Source: Arsenicibacter rosenii (GTDB taxonomy: Bacteria > Bacteroidota > Bacteroidia > Cytophagales > Spirosomataceae). Taken from it: DNA of 64,000 nucleotides. Both the position numbers and the translations under genes were made by a program. This document shows, in pieces, positions 1 through 7,145 of this stretch. A model generated the notes under the pieces. The model saw only the letters and a list, made by a program, of their open reading frames with translations. It had not been told where the DNA came from and did no database searches. The stretch covers positions 62,001 to 126,000 of the forward strand of contig NZ_MORL01000006.1 in the NCBI RefSeq assembly GCF_001870735.1. Direction: 5' to 3'. How positions within the stretch are numbered: the first letter of the stretch is position 1; each line of letters begins with the position of its first letter.

Positions 1-933
1 GAACCGCGATGATTTAGAGTTCAGGAGCAGACGGGCCGTTTCGCACGTACTGGCAGCCAGCATCACCGTTTTAGCGCGTACTGTTTTCTCCTGCATCGAG
101 ATGGTATCCACGTAGCTGACACCCGTTGCCAGACCGGTATTCGGGTCGGTCAGTACTTCGCGTACCATGGCATGGTTGATCAGCGACAGGTTGCCGGTTT
201 TCATCGCAGGGATACATAATACCGACGACGACGAGAAGTCGGCGTAGGCCTGACAGGCACGGCCGCACTGGGCGCAGTAGAAACACTGGCCACGGTCTTT
301 GTTGATCGGTTTCGTCAGGATCGACAGACGCGACGGAATCACCGGAATGCCGATGCTGGTGGCTGCTTTTTTGAGCATCAGCTCGTGCAGACGCGGCTTC
401 GGAGGAGGCAGGAAAAAGCCGTCGGGTTCGTTGCGGATGCCTTCTTTTGACCCGAAAATACCCACGAGTTTGTCAACCGCATCGTAGTATGGGCTGATGT
501 CTTCGTAGCTGATCGGCCAGTCTTCGCCAACACCTGTCAGGCTCCGGCGTTTGAAATCGTCCGGCCCGAAACGAAGCGAAATCCGGCCCCAGTGGTTGGT
601 CCGGCCACCCAGCATCCGCGACCGGAACCAGAAGAATTCCGTGCCTTTGGCTGCTGTGTATGGCTCGCCCTCGATGTCCCAGCCGCCCCAGGCTGCATCG
701 AAATCACCGAACGGCCGTGTGGTGCCCGCTCCACGGCGCGGCGATTCATAGGGCCACTTCAGCTGGGTAATATACTTAGGGTCAGCAGGATCGAAATAAC
801 CCCCTGCTTCCAGCAACACGACTTTAGCGCCCGCTTTGGTAAGCTGGTAAGCGGCCATACCGCCACCGGCACCCGACCCAACGATGGCAACATCGTAAAC
901 GGTAGGCGCTTCTTTGATCTGGAATGTATTCAT
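1..933 (-). CDS. GMC-family FAD/3Fe-4S dehydrogenase, large subunit (partial, 3' end beyond the window)
   Basis: The first 311 residues are visible, starting at the ATG at 933; the gene runs off the left edge. An FAD-binding GSGAGGG motif near residue 20 is followed by LLEAGG, and GGRTNHWG follows around residue 110, as in glucose-methanol-choline oxidoreductases. The segment CFYCAQCGRAC places cysteines at 217, 223 and 227 (CX5CX3C, plus C220). That spacing matches the 3Fe-4S ligands of bacterial FAD-dependent glucose dehydrogenase, so I infer a dehydrogenase that passes electrons to a cytochrome rather than an oxygen-using oxidase. Substrate unknown. Its small subunit, if any, would lie outside the window. 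A paralogue sits at 19812. Confidence 0.9.
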   Translation of the reverse strand, partial: MNTFQIKEAPTVYDVAIVGSGAGGGMAAYQLTKAGAKVVLLEAGGYFDPADPKYITQLKWPYESPRRGAGTTRPFGDFDAAWGGWDIEGEPYTAAKGTEFFWFRSRMLGGRTNHWGRISLRFGPDDFKRRSLTGVGEDWPISYEDISPYYDAVDKLVGIFGSKEGIRNEPDGFFLPPPKPRLHELMLKKAATSIGIPVIPSRLSILTKPINKDRGQCFYCAQCGRACQAYADFSSSSVLCIPAMKTGNLSLINHAMVREVLTDPNTGLATGVSYVDTISMQEKTVRAKTVMLAASTCETARLLLNSKSSRF

Positions 934-1244
934 TAACGAAAGGTTTGAGTAAACGAATTGTCAGCCTGCCGGATGTATCCATTAAGCAGATGAACGTCGA
1001 AAAAACGACGCGAACATAGCTTATACTATTTATAAAGCAAAAATTATACGCTTTTTAACGGTTACGTAAGAAATGATGAAAAAGACTATTGAAAATACGC
1101 TCCGCAGAGGCGAAAAAGTGTACACATTTTTTGCCGGGAATAAGGATAAAAAATAATGAAAAAATAAAATAAACAGATACGATAATACGACTGTGTTAAT
1201 TTAACTAATTGATATAGATTTGATCGGAGAAACAATGTACACCT
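934..1244. promoter_or_regulatory. Divergent intergenic region between GMC dehydrogenase and amine oxidase
   Basis: This 311-bp AT-rich gap separates two divergently transcribed flavoproteins and must hold both promoters. A TAGATTTG box at 1215-1222 fits the Bacteroidota -7 element and lies 22 bp before the amine oxidase ATG. No exact -7 box was found for the minus-strand gene; the nearest is a CAAAAATTATA stretch around 1037-1050 with one extra spacer base. No gene is seen in the gap. Confidence 0.6.
1215..1222 (+). promoter_or_regulatory. -7 promoter box (TAGATTTG) for amine oxidase
   Basis: Exact match to the Bacteroidota sigma-ABfr -7 consensus TAnnTTTG, 22 bp upstream of the ATG at 1245, giving a predicted leader of about 17 nt. 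No convincing -33 element. Confidence 0.5.
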
Positions 1245-2855
1245 ATGTCTACCTCTAAAACCCCCTTAATGGCTTTTCTGCGGCAAGCCTGGAACCTGGC
1301 CCATGCCGCCAACAAACCGGATGCCCTCCCGACCGATGAACTGATTGATCAGCTGAAAGAGGTCAGGAGCCGGCGTGCGTTTCTGCGTTCTTCGGGACAA
1401 GTGGCACTGATGGCCGGTGGGCTCAGTGCGGTAAATGCCTGCCGTACGCCGCTTGAGCCGGTAAACCCTGCGCAAACAGGTGCCGGCCGGACCGGCACCA
1501 ATACGCCGGTTGTAGCCATTGTCGGAGGTGGTATCGCCGGTTTGATGGCAGCGCATACCTTTACGAAAAAAGGCTTTACCAATTTCACGATTTACGAGGC
1601 CTCTGCCAGAACCGGCGGCCGGATGTTTACCGCAAAAAACATCATGGCACCCGGCCTGACAACCGAGCTTGGCGGTGAGTTTATTGACAGCGGCCATCAG
1701 GATATGCTGAATCTGGCGCAGGAATTCGGCCTGACGCTGCTCGACACACAGGCACCTTCTGAGCTAACGCTGATTAAGGATGCTTATTACTTTAATGGCC
1801 GTATGTATTCGCTGGCCGACGTGGTCGCGGCCTTCCGGACCATTGCCCTGCGGATGGAGGCCGATATCAATAGCCTGCCTGATACCATTGACTATACAAC
1901 AACGGGCATCGCCCGGCAGCTTGACCAGCTGTCGGTTTCGGCCTACCTGTCGCGGATCGGAGCATCGGGGCTCATCAAGGAATTACTGGAAATAGCTTAT
2001 GAAACGGAATACGGCCTTTCGCCGGATCAGCAGTCGTGCATTAACCTGCTGTTTCTGATCTCGACCGATACCCGCGGCGGGAAGTTTGATATTTTCGGGG
2101 ACAGTGATGAACGGTATAAGATTGCAGGCGGCAACCAGCAGATTACGGATCGATTAACCAGACTATATCAGGATTCGATAGAGACGGGGTGTGTTCTGCA
2201 GGCCATTAACCAGGCGGGCAGTAAGATTGAGCTGCGGTTTGCCAATGCGCCAGCCGTCCGGGCCGATTTTGTACTCCTGACCTTACCGTTTACCAAACTC
2301 CGGCAGGTGGATATTAATGTATCGTTGCCGTCGGTGAAAAAGAATTCAATCAATAACCTGGGCTACGGTACCAACGCTAAGTTGATGATGGGCTTTTCGG
2401 GCCGTCCGTGGCGGAATCTGGGTTATTCGGGCTACGTTTTCTCCGATAACGGCCTTCAGTCGGGCTGGGACAACAGCCAGTTGCAGGGTGGGGCTAATGG
2501 CGGCTATACGGTTTATCTGGGTGGTTCACGCGGCGCTCAGCTCGGTAACGGCTCCGAACAGGCCAAAATGATCCAGTACCTGCCACTGCTGAATCAGATT
2601 TTTCCGGGTTCGCTGCTGCGCTATAACGGGAATGTGGAGCGCTTCCACTGGCCCACTCATCCATACACACTCGGCAGTTATGCCTGTTATAAAACCGGCC
2701 AGTGGACCAGTATCGGCGGGGCCGAGACCGAACCGGCCGGTCAGCTGTTTTTTGCCGGTGAGCACTGTAGCGCCGATTACCAGGGATACATGAATGGCGG
2801 GGCTGAAACCGGCCGTCGGGCTGCGCGCGCCATCTGGCAATTAATCCGGGCCTGA
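1245..2855 (+). CDS. Tat-exported FAD-dependent amine oxidase (flavin monoamine oxidase family)
   Basis: A 536-residue flavoprotein. About 40 polar residues precede a twin-arginine signal (RSRRAFLRSSG) whose hydrophobic stretch ends in a cysteine (SAVNAC), so it is probably exported folded with FAD and may be lipid-anchored. The dinucleotide fold VAIVGGGIAGLMAA follows at about residue 90, then YEAS and RTGGRM. The C-terminal FAGEHCSADYQGYMNGG segment closes the FAD site, as in monoamine and L-amino-acid oxidases. The expected reaction is oxidative deamination of an amine, giving aldehyde, ammonia and H2O2; the substrate cannot be read from sequence. It is divergent from the GMC gene and has its own -7 box. 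Confidence 0.88.
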   Translation: MSTSKTPLMAFLRQAWNLAHAANKPDALPTDELIDQLKEVRSRRAFLRSSGQVALMAGGLSAVNACRTPLEPVNPAQTGAGRTGTNTPVVAIVGGGIAGLMAAHTFTKKGFTNFTIYEASARTGGRMFTAKNIMAPGLTTELGGEFIDSGHQDMLNLAQEFGLTLLDTQAPSELTLIKDAYYFNGRMYSLADVVAAFRTIALRMEADINSLPDTIDYTTTGIARQLDQLSVSAYLSRIGASGLIKELLEIAYETEYGLSPDQQSCINLLFLISTDTRGGKFDIFGDSDERYKIAGGNQQITDRLTRLYQDSIETGCVLQAINQAGSKIELRFANAPAVRADFVLLTLPFTKLRQVDINVSLPSVKKNSINNLGYGTNAKLMMGFSGRPWRNLGYSGYVFSDNGLQSGWDNSQLQGGANGGYTVYLGGSRGAQLGNGSEQAKMIQYLPLLNQIFPGSLLRYNGNVERFHWPTHPYTLGSYACYKTGQWTSIGGAETEPAGQLFFAGEHCSADYQGYMNGGAETGRRAARAIWQLIRA

Positions 2856-2917
2856 AGCAAGTTGGTTGGTTGCAGGAAACATGTAACTTGCAGCCAACCT
2901 TTAACACGCTTATCTGT

Positions 2918-3283
2918 ATGCTGTACCTTGCTAAAATCCTTGTCGGGTTGGTTGCTGTCGAACATGTCTACATTCTGTGGCTTGAAATGTTTGCCTGGAC
3001 CACCCGTGGCCCGAAAACGTTCCGTTCGTTACCCAAACACATTTTTGAACCTACTAAAGTGCTGGCGGCTAATCAGGGCCTGTACAATGGCTTTCTGGCA
3101 GCCGGCCTGATCTGGTCATTGCTCATTAGTGATCCGGTCTGGTCGGCCAATGTGGCTTACTTTTTTCTTGGATGCGTGGTAGTGGCCGGAATATACTGTG
3201 CATTAACAGCTCAGAAGTCCATCTTTTTTGTGCAGGCATTACCGGCCATACTTGCCTTGCTGGCGGTTTGGGCAGCTCATTAA
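2918..3283 (+). CDS. DUF1304 family small membrane protein
   Basis: The 121-residue product starting MLYLAKILVGLVAVEHVYI has four hydrophobic segments and the family signatures HVYILWLEMF and NQGLYNGFLA. I chose the ATG at 2918 because conservation begins there; an upstream in-frame ATG at 2870 would add 16 unrelated polar residues. Proteins of this family are inner-membrane proteins of unknown function. It begins 62 bp after the amine oxidase stop in the same direction and may be co-transcribed. Confidence 0.85.
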   Translation: MLYLAKILVGLVAVEHVYILWLEMFAWTTRGPKTFRSLPKHIFEPTKVLAANQGLYNGFLAAGLIWSLLISDPVWSANVAYFFLGCVVVAGIYCALTAQKSIFFVQALPAILALLAVWAAH

Positions 3284-3350
3284 GGAAATCAATCAGGCAG
3301 AATTGCGCGGGCGTATTGCCGGAATCATACGTGGAGACGGCTGATGTGCG

Positions 3351-3358
3351 TATCTTTG
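3351..3358 (+). promoter_or_regulatory. -7 promoter box (TATCTTTG) immediately upstream of sua5
   Basis: Exact TAnnTTTG match ending only 4 bp before the ATG at 3363. With the usual start site 5-8 nt after the box, transcription would begin at or next to the start codon, making this mRNA leaderless or nearly so. Confidence 0.5.
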
Positions 3359-3362
3359 CGCT

Positions 3363-4334
3363 ATGGCCCGAATTGGTACTGATATTGAGCTCGCTAAAGA
3401 GCTTTTGGAGAAAGGAGAAGTAGTAGCGATTCCAACCGAGACTGTGTATGGTCTGGCTGGCAACGCCTTGAATGAAGATGCCGTTCTCACCATCTTTGAG
3501 GTAAAAAAGCGCCCTGCGTTTGATCCCCTGATTATGCACGTTGCTTCGCTGGAGCAACTCGCCGCCTACGTTGAAACGATCCCGGAGCCGGCCCTGCGTC
3601 TGGCAGATGCTTTCTGGCCGGGACCGCTGACTATTTTATTACCCAGGAAAAAAATCATACCCGATCTGGTTACGTCGGGTTTACCAACGGTGGCGGTGCG
3701 TATACCCAATCACCCGCTGACGTTGCGTTTGCTGGAAAGCCTGGCTTTTCCGCTGGCCGCTCCGAGCGCCAATCCGTTCGGCTACATCAGCCCGACAACC
3801 GCTCAGCACGTTGCCGATCAGCTGGGCAGCCAGATTCCCTATATCCTCGATGGCGGGGCCTGCGGAATCGGTCTGGAGTCGACCATTGTCGGATTTGAGG
3901 ACAATGAACCGGTGATTTACCGGCTGGGCGGCATGTCTGTCGAGCAGATTGAAAAGGTAGTCGGAAAGGCAACCGTGCGGAGTCATTCCTCTTCTAATCC
4001 GAAAGCGCCGGGTATGCTGAGCAGCCATTATGCCCCGCGCAAACCGCTGGTTTTGTTACCGACGCATTATGCCAGTGACGGGTCGCGTCTGTCGCTGGAA
4101 GGCCTCCGTGATGTGGGTGCACTGGCGTTTAAGCAACCTCTGCCGGGCATTCTGCCCGAAAACCAGCGTATCCTGTCGCCGACCGGTAATATGGCCGAAG
4201 CGGCAAAGAATCTGTTTGCCTACCTGCGCGAGCTCGACGGGCTCAATATAGAGATGATTTATGCTGAAATATTGCCCGACGATGGTCTGGGGCGTGCTAT
4301 CAACGACCGCCTCAACCGCGCGGCGGCCAGATGA
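3363..4334 (+). CDS. L-threonylcarbamoyladenylate synthase (Sua5/YwlC/YrdC family)
   Basis: Makes threonylcarbamoyl-AMP from threonine, bicarbonate and ATP, the first step of the universal t6A37 modification of ANN-decoding tRNAs. The 323-residue length fits the Sua5 type: a YrdC domain (about 1-205; EVVAIPTETVYGL, KKRPAFDPL, SANPFGYISPT, DGGACGIGLESTIV) joined through a linker to a C-terminal Sua5 domain (from about 235). The SSNPKAPGMLSSHYAP segment is the conserved linker that contacts the active site. The N-terminus aligns well from this ATG, so the start is secure despite the very close promoter box. Confidence 0.93.
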   Translation: MARIGTDIELAKELLEKGEVVAIPTETVYGLAGNALNEDAVLTIFEVKKRPAFDPLIMHVASLEQLAAYVETIPEPALRLADAFWPGPLTILLPRKKIIPDLVTSGLPTVAVRIPNHPLTLRLLESLAFPLAAPSANPFGYISPTTAQHVADQLGSQIPYILDGGACGIGLESTIVGFEDNEPVIYRLGGMSVEQIEKVVGKATVRSHSSSNPKAPGMLSSHYAPRKPLVLLPTHYASDGSRLSLEGLRDVGALAFKQPLPGILPENQRILSPTGNMAEAAKNLFAYLRELDGLNIEMIYAEILPDDGLGRAINDRLNRAAAR

Positions 4335-4340
4335 TGGTTT

Positions 4341-4387
4341 GTCCTTCTGTTGCCGGAAAGTTCAGAACTTTCCGGCAACAGAAGGAC
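4341..4387. terminator. Long perfect hairpin, bidirectional terminator between convergent genes
   Basis: Arms of 22 bp (4341-4362 and 4366-4387) match perfectly around a CAG loop. The element lies between the converging sua5 (stop 4334) and PLP enzyme (stop 4405) genes. No strong T-run follows on either strand, so it may work more as a transcript-end stabiliser. Confidence 0.7.
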
Positions 4388-4404
4388 GGTTGAACCACAA
4401 AAAA

Positions 4405-5295
4405 CTAAAAATTCCTCCCCTGCAATCCGCCGGTATGGACGGCGACGACCGTGGCGTCGGGCGGGAAAAAGCCCTTTCGGGCGAGGTCGTAGAGAGCATA
4501 CAGCATTTTGCCGGTATAGACCTGCTCAAACAAAATGCCCGTGCGCGATTCAACGGCGCGGATGAAGTCCAGCAGTACAGGGGTGGTGCGGGCATAGCCG
4601 CCGAAATGATACTCATACAGCAGTTCGGCCGCAGAGGGCGCGGGCATCGCGAACGCGCCGGTCGATTTGAGCGCCAGAACGCCCAATACACGCGTTTGCG
4701 GCAGAGCAGCCAGGGCCATGCCGGTTACCGTACCGCCGGTACCAACCGCACTCATGACGGCCTCAGGAGCATAGCCTAGTTGTGCTGTAATTTCCGGTAT
4801 GATTTCGGCCGTACCGCGCATGGCGAGCGCATTTGTGCCACCTTCCGGAATAAGATAAAAATCGCCGTAGGCGGCCCTCAGGCCGTCAATAAACGATTCG
4901 TCTTCTTTTTGCCGGTACGCTTCCCGGCCCACAAAGTGCAGGCGCATGCCGCATGACTGACAAAAGCGGAGTGTCGGGTTCTGGTCGGGCCGCAGTTCAT
5001 CCCCCCTGACAATGCCGATGGTCCGGAAACCAGCCAGTTTTCCTGCAGCTGCCGTTGCGGCCAGATGGTTTGAAAACGCACCGCCAAAGGTAAGCAGCGC
5101 CGTATGGCCCTGCCGTTGCGCTTCGGCCAGGTTGTATTTGAGCTTGCGCCATTTGTTACCCGAAACCTGCGGGTGAATCAGGTCGTCGCGCTTGAGATAA
5201 AGCCGGACAGGCACCGGCTCCGGAAACGGGTCATGGAGCCGTTCGAGCGGGGTGTCGTTGCTAAAATGGTCGGGCAACTGCCTGAGTTCGTCCAT
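4405..5295 (-). CDS. PLP-dependent 1-aminocyclopropane-1-carboxylate deaminase / D-cysteine desulfhydrase family protein
   Basis: A 296-residue fold-type II PLP enzyme. YLKRDDLIHPQVSGNKWRKL contains the Schiff-base lysine (K48), followed by the substrate-loop FGGAFSNHLAA and the phosphate-binding VGTGGTVTGMA. The family includes ACC deaminases and D-cysteine desulfhydrases; sequence alone does not decide between them. Many Bacteroidota members of this short form are annotated as D-cysteine desulfhydrase, which degrades D-cysteine to pyruvate, H2S and ammonia. It is divergent from the RluD-like gene across an 88-bp gap. Confidence 0.85.
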   Translation of the reverse strand: MDELRQLPDHFSNDTPLERLHDPFPEPVPVRLYLKRDDLIHPQVSGNKWRKLKYNLAEAQRQGHTALLTFGGAFSNHLAATAAAGKLAGFRTIGIVRGDELRPDQNPTLRFCQSCGMRLHFVGREAYRQKEDESFIDGLRAAYGDFYLIPEGGTNALAMRGTAEIIPEITAQLGYAPEAVMSAVGTGGTVTGMALAALPQTRVLGVLALKSTGAFAMPAPSAAELLYEYHFGGYARTTPVLLDFIRAVESRTGILFEQVYTGKMLYALYDLARKGFFPPDATVVAVHTGGLQGRNF

Positions 5296-5354
5296 AAAAC
5301 CGTAATTTTACCGCTAATTAACAATCAATGTGTGGCTTCGGCTGCACGTGTAAG

Positions 5355-5371
5355 ACGGAATCGTATTCCGT
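5355..5371. repeat. Short dyad upstream of rluD-like gene
   Basis: ACGGAAT-CGT-ATTCCGT, 7-bp arms with a 3-bp centre, ending 12 bp before the ATG at 5384. It could be an operator or a leader hairpin; nothing more can be said from the sequence. Confidence 0.35.
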
Positions 5372-5383
5372 TCTACCAATTTT

Positions 5384-6424
5384 ATGACAGAGCATATTGA
5401 CGATTTCTCAGAAGAGGAAGAAGACGACTTATACGAACATCACCGGGTTGTCGTAGATAAAGGCCAGTCTCTGGTCCGGATCGACCGGTTTCTGATGGAC
5501 CGGTTGCCCAATGCAACCCGTACCAAAATTCAGGCGGCTATTGATGCCGAATCGGTAAGGGTAAACGGCAAGCTGACCAAAGCCAGTTACCGGATTAAGC
5601 CCGACGACGTGATCACGGTTTCGTTGCCCCATCCGCCGCGTGATACGGAGGTTTTACCGGAGAATATTCCGATCAACATTGTTTTTGAGGACGATGACTT
5701 GCTGGTACTCAACAAACCGGCCGGTATGGTGGTGCACCCTGCCCACGGAAACTGGGACGGTACCCTGGTGAATGCGCTGGTATATCACTTTCAGAACCTG
5801 CCGACCTCGCGCAACGGCGTAATCCGTCCGGGGCTGGTGCACCGGATCGACAAAGATACGTCGGGGCTTATGGTGATTGCCAAAACCGAGTTTGCCATGA
5901 CGCATCTGGCCCGGCAATTTTACGAACATACCATTGAACGAACGTATCAGGCCCTGGTATGGGGCGTACCGAAGGCATCTGAGGGAACCATTACGGGCTA
6001 TATCGGCCGTAGTGTCAAAGACCGGAAGGTTCAGACGATTTACGACGACGAAACGAAAGGGAAGTGGTCGGTAACGCATTATAAAGTGCTGGAGACGCTC
6101 CAGTTTGTGTCGTTAATTCAGTGTAATCTGGAGACCGGCCGGACGCACCAGATCCGGGCGCACATGCGGCATATCGGCCATCCGCTGTTCAACGATGCTA
6201 TGTATGGCGGCGACCGGATTCTGCGCGGCAGCGTCAACGGCTCGTTTAAAGCGTTTGTCGAAAATGCGTTTGCGCTGGTACCGCGTCAGGCGCTGCACGC
6301 CAAATCGCTGGGCTTCACTCATCCGAAAACACGGGAGTGGATGCAGTTTGATTCTGATTTACCGGCTGATTTTACGGCTGCTCTCGAAAAATGGCGGAAA
6401 CTGTACGCTTCTGCCCAGCATTAG
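5384..6424 (+). CDS. RluA/RluD-family large-subunit rRNA pseudouridine synthase
   Basis: Isomerises uridine to pseudouridine in RNA, probably in 23S rRNA. An acidic N-terminus leads into an S4 RNA-binding domain (about 28-85), then the catalytic domain, with HRIDKDTSGLMV holding the catalytic aspartate D156. ETGRTHQIRAHMRHIGHPL is also conserved. The length of 346 residues and the S4 domain favour the RluD type (E. coli positions 1911/1915/1917), but RluC-like specificity cannot be excluded. The start follows the small dyad at 5355-5371. Confidence 0.9.
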   Translation: MTEHIDDFSEEEEDDLYEHHRVVVDKGQSLVRIDRFLMDRLPNATRTKIQAAIDAESVRVNGKLTKASYRIKPDDVITVSLPHPPRDTEVLPENIPINIVFEDDDLLVLNKPAGMVVHPAHGNWDGTLVNALVYHFQNLPTSRNGVIRPGLVHRIDKDTSGLMVIAKTEFAMTHLARQFYEHTIERTYQALVWGVPKASEGTITGYIGRSVKDRKVQTIYDDETKGKWSVTHYKVLETLQFVSLIQCNLETGRTHQIRAHMRHIGHPLFNDAMYGGDRILRGSVNGSFKAFVENAFALVPRQALHAKSLGFTHPKTREWMQFDSDLPADFTAALEKWRKLYASAQH

Positions 6425-6448
6425 TTCGGTCTGCTCGCAGGATTCAGC

Positions 6449-6456
6449 TATTTTTG
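6449..6456 (+). promoter_or_regulatory. -7 promoter box (TATTTTTG) for GNAT gene
   Basis: Exact TAnnTTTG match 47 bp upstream of the ATG at 6504, in the 79-bp gap after the rluD-like gene. Confidence 0.45.
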
Positions 6457-6503
6457 CAGCTTTTAATAAACGTCACTAACCCTAAAAAACAGCCTTTTAG
6501 CGT

Positions 6504-6956
6504 ATGATTTCAATTCGTCCCGGCGTCATAGAAGATATGCCTCAGGTATTTGAACTGGTTATGGAGCTTGCCGTCTATGAGCTCGCTGCCGATCAGGTAT
6601 CAAATTCACTGGAGCAGATGGTATTAGATGGTTTTGGCCCTCAGCCGTTGTTTCAGCTGTTGGTTGCCGAAGATTCCGAAGCCAATAAAATCGTTGGCAT
6701 CGCCTTATATTATTTCCGCTATTCGACCTGGAAAGGCAAGCGGCTGTATCTGGAAGATATTATCGTTACCGAAAGCCACCGTGGATATGGCATTGGTAAA
6801 ATGCTGCTTGATGCTACCATCAAAAAAGCACGTGAACTGAATTGTACCGGTATGATGTGGCAGGTCCTTGACTGGAATGAGCCTGCCATCGGTTTCTACA
6901 AACAATTCGGTACCCGCTTCGATGATGGCTGGACAAACTGCCACCTGGACTTTTAA
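6504..6956 (+). CDS. GNAT family N-acetyltransferase (diamine acetyltransferase-like)
   Basis: The 150-residue protein covers one GNAT domain. The acetyl-CoA-binding motif A reads IIVTESHRGYGIGKMLL (R/Q-x-x-G-x-G/A), preceded by RLYLEDI and followed by WQVLDWNEPAIGFYKQFG. ALYYFRYSTWKGKRLYLEDI closely resembles spermidine/spermine (SSAT-like) and thialysine acetyltransferases, so a polyamine-like primary amine is the likeliest acceptor; this is inference from family resemblance. Confidence 0.85.
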   Translation: MISIRPGVIEDMPQVFELVMELAVYELAADQVSNSLEQMVLDGFGPQPLFQLLVAEDSEANKIVGIALYYFRYSTWKGKRLYLEDIIVTESHRGYGIGKMLLDATIKKARELNCTGMMWQVLDWNEPAIGFYKQFGTRFDDGWTNCHLDF

Positions 6957-6959
6957 ATC

Positions 6960-7106
6960 AAAGAGTGAAAGAGCGATTGAGCGGCCCCCGCGCGGTGAAA
7001 GAACGAAAGCCTGGATGAGTTGGGGAGCGTGTTATTTCCCGCAGCGTCCGAACTTCTTTCGCTCTTTCGCTCATTAGCCGCTTAAGCGGCCGCTCTTTCG
7101 CTCTTT
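6960..7106. repeat. Inverted octad (8-bp) repeat array with central palindrome
   Basis: Three in-phase AAAGAGCG-like octads (6960-6983) start 3 bp after the GNAT stop. After an irregular centre the same unit returns inverted as CGCTCTTT-like octads at 7060-7075 and 7091-7106, the two groups separated by the 14-bp perfect palindrome GCCGCTTAAGCGGC (7077-7090). The array ends 6 bp before the next gene's -7 box. A related array is at 15263-15329. Confidence 0.7.
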
Positions 7107-7112
7107 GTTCCC

Positions 7113-7120
7113 TATCTTTG
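7113..7120 (+). promoter_or_regulatory. -7 promoter box (TATCTTTG) for GT51 transglycosylase gene
   Basis: Exact TAnnTTTG match 25 bp upstream of the ATG at 7146, placed just after the octad array. Confidence 0.5.
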
Positions 7121-7145
7121 CACCATCGCAATTGTAAGCCATAGA

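Noticed and set aside
4261-4779. A 172-codon plus-strand frame crossing the end of sua5 and the antisense of the PLP enzyme
   Set aside because: It runs through the 22-bp hairpin and the antisense of conserved PLP-enzyme motifs; no family resemblance.
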